Assembly: GCF_900176395.1 (NCBI RefSeq)
Contig: NZ_FWXL01000018.1
Span: 1-50,952 of the forward strand
Source: Novosphingobium sp. B1
GTDB lineage: Bacteria; Pseudomonadota; Alphaproteobacteria; Sphingomonadales; Sphingomonadaceae
Length of the DNA stretch: 50,952 nucleotides
Direction: 5' to 3'
The notes beneath the pieces are model-generated. The model ran no database searches, was not told the origin of the DNA, and saw only the letters and a program-made list of their open reading frames with translations. Of this stretch, positions 28,901 to 34,900 are shown piece after piece; the first letter of the stretch is position 1; each line of letters starts with the position of its first letter. The position numbers and the translations under genes are program-made.

Positions 28901-31900
28901 TCTGGTGGCAACGACACTCTGGGCGGCTCGGCCAGCGATGATACAATCGTGGGCGGTAGCGGCAACGACGTGATCACTGGTGGCGCTGGCAACGATGTTT
29001 TGCAGGGCGGTACTGGAGACGATACGATCATTGGCGCTGCTGGCGCCGATGTGATCGAAGGTGGCGCAGGTACAGACACTGCCAGCTACGCCTCGGCACA
29101 GTCAGCAGTAACGGTCTTCCTGGACGGCACGACATCAAGCCGCGGTGATGCGGCAGGCGACACTCTGTCCAGCATTGAGCAACTGATCGGATCGGCTTTT
29201 GACGACCGCTTGGTCGGTGGCAATGTCAGCGAAACCATTCGAGCTGGCGCAGGTGCTGATGACATTTCCGGGGGCGCGGGCGACGACCAGCTCTTCGGCG
29301 AGGCAGGAGACGATATTCTGGCAGGTGGAGCTGGCGCCGACGCTCTGGACGGCGGCGCAGGCTTCGACACGGTCAGCTATGCAAGTTCTCTAAGCGCGGT
29401 GACTGTACGATTTGATGGCACCGCCTCACAGGGGGGCGACGCTGATGGCGACACTCTGCTCAACATCGAGAAGGTTATCGGGTCTGGCAACAGTGATACA
29501 TTCTACGGCTCCTCGGCGGGCGAGCAGATCGATGGCGGTGCCGGGGACGACGTCATGTTCTCGAGCGCCGGCTCGGATAGCTACATAGGCGGGTCAGGCT
29601 TTGACACTGTAGACTACTCAGGCGGAACGACCTCTGTCAGCGTTCGTATGGACGGTCTGACCTCCAGCGGCGGCGAAGCTTCCGGTGACACTCTCAGCGG
29701 CGTTGAGCAAGTTATCGGCACGTCACTTTCAGACACGATCATCGGTTCCGCATTGGCAGACACGATTGTCGGTGGAGCCGGTGCCGATACCCTTTCAGGT
29801 GCAGCCGGCGCTGACATCTTGTTGGGCGGAGAGGGCAACGACGTTCTTGAAGGTGGTTCTGGCGCAGATCGCCTTGAAGGTGGCGCGGGTTTTGACAACG
29901 TTACTTATGCCAATGCTACCGCAAGTGTTGCTGCACGAATGGACGGGCTTGCCGGCACCTCGGGTGATGCGCTCGGTGACGTCCTCGTCGATGTAGAAAG
30001 TGTCACGGGCTCCAGCTTTGGCGATGCTATCGTTGGATCATCCGGCAACGATACGATAGATGGCGCGGCTGGCGACGATACACTTTTGGGCGGTGCTGGC
30101 GCAGACATTATCGCAGGCGGCAGCGGTAACGATCTTATCGAAGGTGGTGTTGGCGCCGACCAGATCGACGGCGGGGCCGGCACAGATACGGCCGACTATT
30201 CGAACTCATCCTCTGCCGTAACTGCATATCTGAACGGCACGAGCGGCGCTGGTGGCGAAGCTCAAGGGGACGTGATCAGCAATGTCGAAGTTCTCAAGGG
30301 CTCGAGCTTCGGCGATACTCTGATTGGCAGTTCTTCTGCAGACACGCTTCAAGGCCAATCTGGTGACGACATATTGGTCGGTGGTGCTGGCGCAGATACT
30401 CTTATCGGCGGTGACGGTTTTGATTCCGCAGATTACTCAGCATCGGCGCTGAGTGTCGTTGTTGACCTCGCGTCAGGCATTGGAAGCGCTGGTGATGCCA
30501 ATGGCGATCGATTGACGGGAATAGAGCGCGTCGTCGGTTCGGCCCTGGGAGACACGATTTCTGGATCGACTGCCTCTGATACACTTGAAGGCGGCGATGG
30601 AAACGACCGGCTGGATGGCGCTGGAGGGTCTGACGCAATCTTTGGCGGCAGCGGTGATGACACGCTTATCGGCGGGGCTGGCAGCGATCAGCTTGATGGG
30701 GGCACCGGAGCAGACACTGCAGATTACACTGGGAGCACCCAGGGGGTAACTGTCTATCTCGATGGCGTGAGCAGCGGAGCAGGCGGCACTGCAGCTGGCG
30801 ATACCTTAATCAACATCGAAACGGTCCTTGGTTCCTCTCTCAACGATTTCCTTGTCGGCGCACAGGGTAACGAGACTCTTATCGGTAACGATGGCAACGA
30901 TGTGCTCGAAGGCGGTGGTGGGGCCGACCGGCTTGAAGGTGGCGCCGGAACAGACACCGCGTCATATGAGCATGCTCTTTCTGGCGTTTCTGCAAGCCTT
31001 GCTACAGGCACTGGTACAGTTGGCGATGCAAACGGCGACATCCTTGTCGGAATCGAGCGCCTCCTCGGCTCGGATTATGACGACACACTTGCAGGCGGCC
31101 TCGGCGCCGATACCCTCGATGGCGGCTCTGGAGACGATTTGCTGATTGCAAGTTTAGGAGCAGATACGCTGGTCGGTGGAGACGGCTTTGATACTGTGGA
31201 CTATTCGGCAGCGTCGACAGGCATCACTGTTTCGCTTGATGGATCAGCTGGATCTGCCGATCTTGCAGCCGGTGACAAGTTAACCGGCATTGAATCAGTC
31301 GTTGGATCACTTTTTGCTGACGTGATCACTGGGACATTCTCAGACGACACGCTTGTTGGTGGTGCTGGGAACGACACGCTCTCGGGCGGCAGTGGCAGTG
31401 ATATCCTGCAGGGCGGTGCTGACAACGACACATTGTCAGGCGATGCCGGGGCTGACACACTAGATGGCGGCGCAGGTACTGACACCGCAAGCTATGCAGG
31501 TTCCGGCGTAGCCATAATTGTCGACCTGTCTGCCAACACTGCAAGTGGTGGCGATGCGCAGGGGGACACCTTCGTGTCGATCGAGCGCTTTGTCGGTTCA
31601 CGTGTTGGTGACACGCTGATCGGCGGAAGCGGCAATGATTGGTTTGACGGGTTTGACGGTAACGATACTCTGCGAGGCGGTGCTGGCAATGACACGCTGT
31701 ATGGCGGCATTGGCGATGATATTCTCGATGGCGGGTCAGGTGCTGACACCATCGAGGGTGGCGCAGGAACAGATACCGTCGACTACTCTGCATCTACCTC
31801 GGCAGTAACTATTCGTACTTCTGCGACTTCGGCTGGCGGCGATGCTGAGGGCGACACCCTTTCATCCATCGAGAAAGTGGTTGGGTCAGCTTTTTCCGAC

Positions 31901-34900
31901 CGGTTTGAAGGCTCTCTGGCGGACGAGGAGTTCGTGGGAGCAGGTGGCGATGACGTCTTCGTAGCGTCTGGTGGCGCTGACATTTATCGTGGTGACGCTG
32001 GCTCAGATACGGCTGATTATTCGGCCTCGACGACCAGCGGAATGCAAATTTACATGGATGGCAGCTTTGGTACGGGCGGCGATGCCGCGGGTGACCGGTT
32101 GTTCAATGTCGAGACAGTTATCGGATCGTCCCAGGCAGACACAATCACTGCCGGTGCAAGTTCTGCAGAGATCCGTGCAGGTGCTGGAAATGACGTGCTG
32201 TTTGGTGGCGATAGCGCTGACACTTTGGACGGTGGTAGCGGCGATGACACAATTGCCAGCGGCCTTGGCGCAGACCAGGTAATTGGCGGAAGCGGGACGG
32301 ATATTGCCGATTACCGCAACTCGGGAGCGGCTATCGTTCTTGCCAATAACGGTTCTGCTGGCAGTGGCGGCTGGGCACAGGGTGATATTCTCTCAGGTAT
32401 CGAGACAATCTACGGGTCGCAGAACTACGGCGACACGTTGAAAGGCGGTAGCCTCAGCAGCACGACGCTCTGGGGCTGGGGCGGTGACGATACTTTTGTT
32501 TCCTTGGGTCAAGCAGATAGCATCGATGGCGGTGCTGGTAATGACACGATCGACTACTCCGGCTCATTGAGTGCGGTGACCGTGCGGCTTGATGGTGCTG
32601 CGAGTAGCGGTGGTGATGCAGCAGGAGATACCATAACCAACGTTGAAAGGGTTATCGGTTCTGCACTGGGTGACACGCTTCTGGGCGCGTCTGGAAACGA
32701 GACGCTTGTGGGCGGTAGTGGAGACGACACGCTCGTTGGCGGGGCTGGAGCCGACACACTCGATGGCGGTGCTGGTTTTGATACTGCAGATTATTCCTCT
32801 GCAGGTGGCGTGGTTGTTCGCATGGATGGCACATCTGGCGGCGCCGGAGACGCCTCGGGCGATGTCCTCATCGGCATCGAGCGCGTGGTTGGTTCGTCAC
32901 TTGCGGACGTTATTTACGGTTCAACCGGTGCAGACACCATTGTCGGCGGTGATGGCAATGATACTCTCGCGCCGGGGCTCGGTAGTGATACCCTGGACGG
33001 TGGCAACGGGACCGACACAGTTGATTACTCGAGCTCAAGCTCTGCTCTAACGGTCAACCTGGTGAACGCCTCGCTGTCGACCGGCTTGGCGCTGGGTGAC
33101 GTCTTTACCAGCATTGAGATATACGCGCTTTCTGCATTCAACGATGTGTTTGTTGGCGCAGCCACTGCGGAAACGATCAATGCTGGAGACGGCAATGATA
33201 CGATTGATGCCGGTGCCGGCGATGACACGCTTAACGGTGGAAACGGCAATGACCTGCTCGTTGGCGGCGCTGGTTCAGATATCATCGACGGCGGGGCGGG
33301 TACTGATACGGTTGATTATTCCGCTTCAAGCGGAGCAGTTTCGATCAACCTGGGTACCGGCACCGGGAATAGTGGTGGCGATGCACAGGGCGACATATTT
33401 GCCATTAACACAATAGAGAATGCAATTGGTTCGAGTGGAGATGACTACATCGTCGGGAGTTCAGCTGCCAACAATCTGAAAGGTGGATCTGGAAACGATA
33501 CAATTATCGGTGGTGCGGGCAGCGACGTCCTGGATGGAGGCAGCGGAACTGACACCTTGAGCTACGCAAGTTCGGGAACGGCGGTAAACGTCAATCTCGC
33601 AAACGGGACGGGCTCGGGCGGCGATGCTGCTGGAGATACCTTCACAGGGTTCGAAGACCTTACAGGCAGCAGTGGTGCCGATACTCTCACAGGCGACAGT
33701 GCGGCCAACACGATCCGAGGTGGTGTTGGCAATGACGTCATCAATGGCGCTGCAGGTAACGATGCTCTCTATGGCGAGGAAAGCAACGACACGATCGATG
33801 GCGGCGCAGGCGCTGACTTCATGGATGGTGGTGTTGGCATCAATACGCTCAGCTATGCCTCAGCGACAGGTTCGGTGACGGTTTCACTTCTAGCCGGGTC
33901 TGGGAGCGCCGGTGATGCGTCTGGCGATACCTTTACGAACTTTCAGAACCTTACCGGTTCTGCAAGCAACGACATCCTAACGGGCGATGCTCAGCAGAAT
34001 ACCATCAATGGCGGTAATGGCGATGACGTGATCGATGGCGGTAGTGGTGCAGATAATCTCCAAGGCGGTAATGGCAATGACACCTTCCTCGGGGGTGCTG
34101 GTTCTGACGCAATGGACGGTGGCGCCGGTACTGACACTGTCGATTATAGCCTGAGCAGTGGCGGCGTTTCTGTTGATCTGACTGGCAACACCGGTAACGG
34201 AGCTGACGCTCAGGGCGATACTTTTGCGAACATCGAAAATCTTACAGGCTCTGCTGCTGGGGATACCCTGCTGGGCAACACTTCTGCCAACGTTCTGAAT
34301 GGCGGCGACGGTAATGACCAGCTTTCCGGTCTTGCCGGTAACGACACCATTAATGGCGGTAATGGTGACGACGTTATCACTGGCGGTTCAGGAGCTGATG
34401 CTCTTGACGGCGGGGCAGGGACCAATACTCTGTTTTTCGGCAGCAGTTTCGGCAATCTTGCGAGCGTCTCTGCAACCTCTGGCGTCACCATTGTTCTGGA
34501 TGGCGTAACCACTGGCATTGGTGGTGACGCACAGGGAGACACGTATCGCAACTTTGCGAACGTGTATCTGACCAACCTTGCCGACAGGGTCACTGGAACG
34601 GCGGCAAACGAATGGTTCAGAGGCCTTGGCGGTGCCGATGCGATCGATGGCGGGGCAGGGACAGATACTGTCAGTTACTCCGGCACCGGCGTAACTGGCG
34701 GCGTGTCGATAGGTCTGGATGGCGTTGCCGGCACTCTCAACGAGGCAGCGGGTGATGTCCTGACCAATATTGAAGTGCTGCAAGGCTCGCAGTTCGATGA
34801 TACGCTCTGGGGCAACAGTGGCGCTAACACCATCTTGGGCATGGAGGGTAACGACACTATCCGCGGGGACGCTGGCGCGGATAGCATCGATGGTGGATCT

